Below, in pieces: positions 6,191 to 6,491 of a DNA stretch of 6,491 bases (position 1 is the stretch's first letter; every line of letters starts with the position of its first letter). The stretch covers positions 1 through 6,491 of the forward strand of contig QNXS01000010.1 of NCBI GenBank assembly GCA_003978865.1. Reading direction: 5' to 3'. Origin of the DNA: Archaeoglobus sp. GTDB taxonomy: Archaea > Halobacteriota > Archaeoglobi > Archaeoglobales > Archaeoglobaceae. The notes under the pieces were generated by a model that worked only from the letters and a program-made list of their open reading frames with translations, had not been told where the DNA came from and searched no databases. The position numbers and the translations under genes were made by a program.

Positions 6191-6491
6191 ATGGGACATG
6201 GGCTTGAAATTAGAGGAAAAAACGGTGATTTAAGAGGAGAAGTTCTAAGAGTGATCGGTTTATTAGTTAGTGTTACACTTTTGGGTACGGTTGGTTACCA
6301 TTTATTGGAAGGTTGGAGCTGGTTTGATTGCCTGTATATGACTATAATTACCATAACAACAACAGGTTATAGGGAAGTGGGTAAACTTACTGTAGCTGGA
6401 AAAGTTCTTTCCATGTTTCTCATGATATTTGGTGTTGCCACATTCCTATATTCAGTTGATGCCATACTTCCTATTCTTCTTGAAAAAAGAA
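6191..6491 (+). CDS. Two-TM potassium channel, N-terminal part (runs off the window)
   Basis: The visible 100 residues form a complete two-helix pore module. There is a short charged cytoplasmic N-terminus (1-20), TM1 (about 21-39), a pore helix (about 43-56), the filter TTGYRE (57-62) and TM2 (about 68-88) with a glycine at 81 where MthK-type channels have their hinge. The filter departs from the usual TVGYGD: Val is Thr58, the second Gly is Arg61, and Asp is Glu62. Tetrameric relatives usually continue into an RCK/TrkA-N domain that binds nucleotide or calcium. That part would lie beyond 6491 and cannot be checked. The ATG at 6191 was chosen because it gives a normal cytoplasmic N-terminus. 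GTG 6251 has an upstream AGAGGAGA (6233-6240) but would begin inside TM1. It may be co-transcribed with the RecA-like gene. Confidence 0.8.
   Translation, partial: MGHGLEIRGKNGDLRGEVLRVIGLLVSVTLLGTVGYHLLEGWSWFDCLYMTIITITTTGYREVGKLTVAGKVLSMFLMIFGVATFLYSVDAILPILLEKR

Noticed and set aside
1..6491. Search for CRISPR repeats, tRNA genes, insertion-sequence ends or attachment sites
   Set aside because: No regularly spaced repeats, cloverleaf-like sequence, transposase or terminal inverted repeats were seen by eye.

Overview
The window reads as chromosomal DNA of a euryarchaeon, most plausibly a member of the Archaeoglobales or a close relative. Three things point there. Promoters have TATA/BRE form with no bacterial -10 element, and some starts look leaderless while others carry a strong GGAGGTGAT-type Shine-Dalgarno sequence. 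A RecA/KaiC-like protein with a lost Walker A motif, a type common in that group, is present. So is a two-TM potassium channel of archaeal type. The DNA is moderately AT-rich. The species assignment is inference, since no rRNA or other marker is present.

Layout. At 60-1575 (+) lies an unrecognised membrane-anchored protein gene. Its reading frame is broken by a +1 shift near 1257-1260, so the first frame ends at 1361 and the natural C-terminus continues in the next frame to 1575. Its 3' end overlaps by 18 bp the 3' end of a convergent minus-strand operon. That operon runs 5252 -> 1558 in the order SAM-dependent methyltransferase (4527-5252), lipoprotein substrate-binding protein (3384-4523), FecCD/BtuC-type permease (2358-3383) and FecE/BtuD-type ATPase (1558-2364). 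Its junctions are +3, 0 and -7 bp, so the four genes are almost certainly co-transcribed and translationally coupled. A divergent intergenic region (5253-5407) carries promoters for this operon and for a plus-strand KaiC/RadA-like pseudo-ATPase (5408-6127). After a 63-bp gap comes the start of a two-TM potassium channel gene (6191 to beyond the window end).

How the genes work together. The three transporter proteins form a complete type II (BtuCDF-like) importer: a membrane-anchored binding protein, a permease predicted to dimerise, and an ATPase. The substrate is probably an iron chelate, a corrinoid or another metal-organic complex, but sequence alone cannot choose between them. A methyltransferase as the promoter-proximal gene suggests that the imported compound, or a chelator made by the cell, is methylated. 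The pseudo-ATPase and channel genes look like a separate signalling or ion-homeostasis pair.

Nothing in the window is a CRISPR array, tRNA, rRNA or insertion sequence. No clearly novel system is evident. The items most worth a second look are the frameshift at a CCC-U motif, the methyltransferase-importer operon, the ATPase-dead RecA-like protein and the unusual channel selectivity filter.
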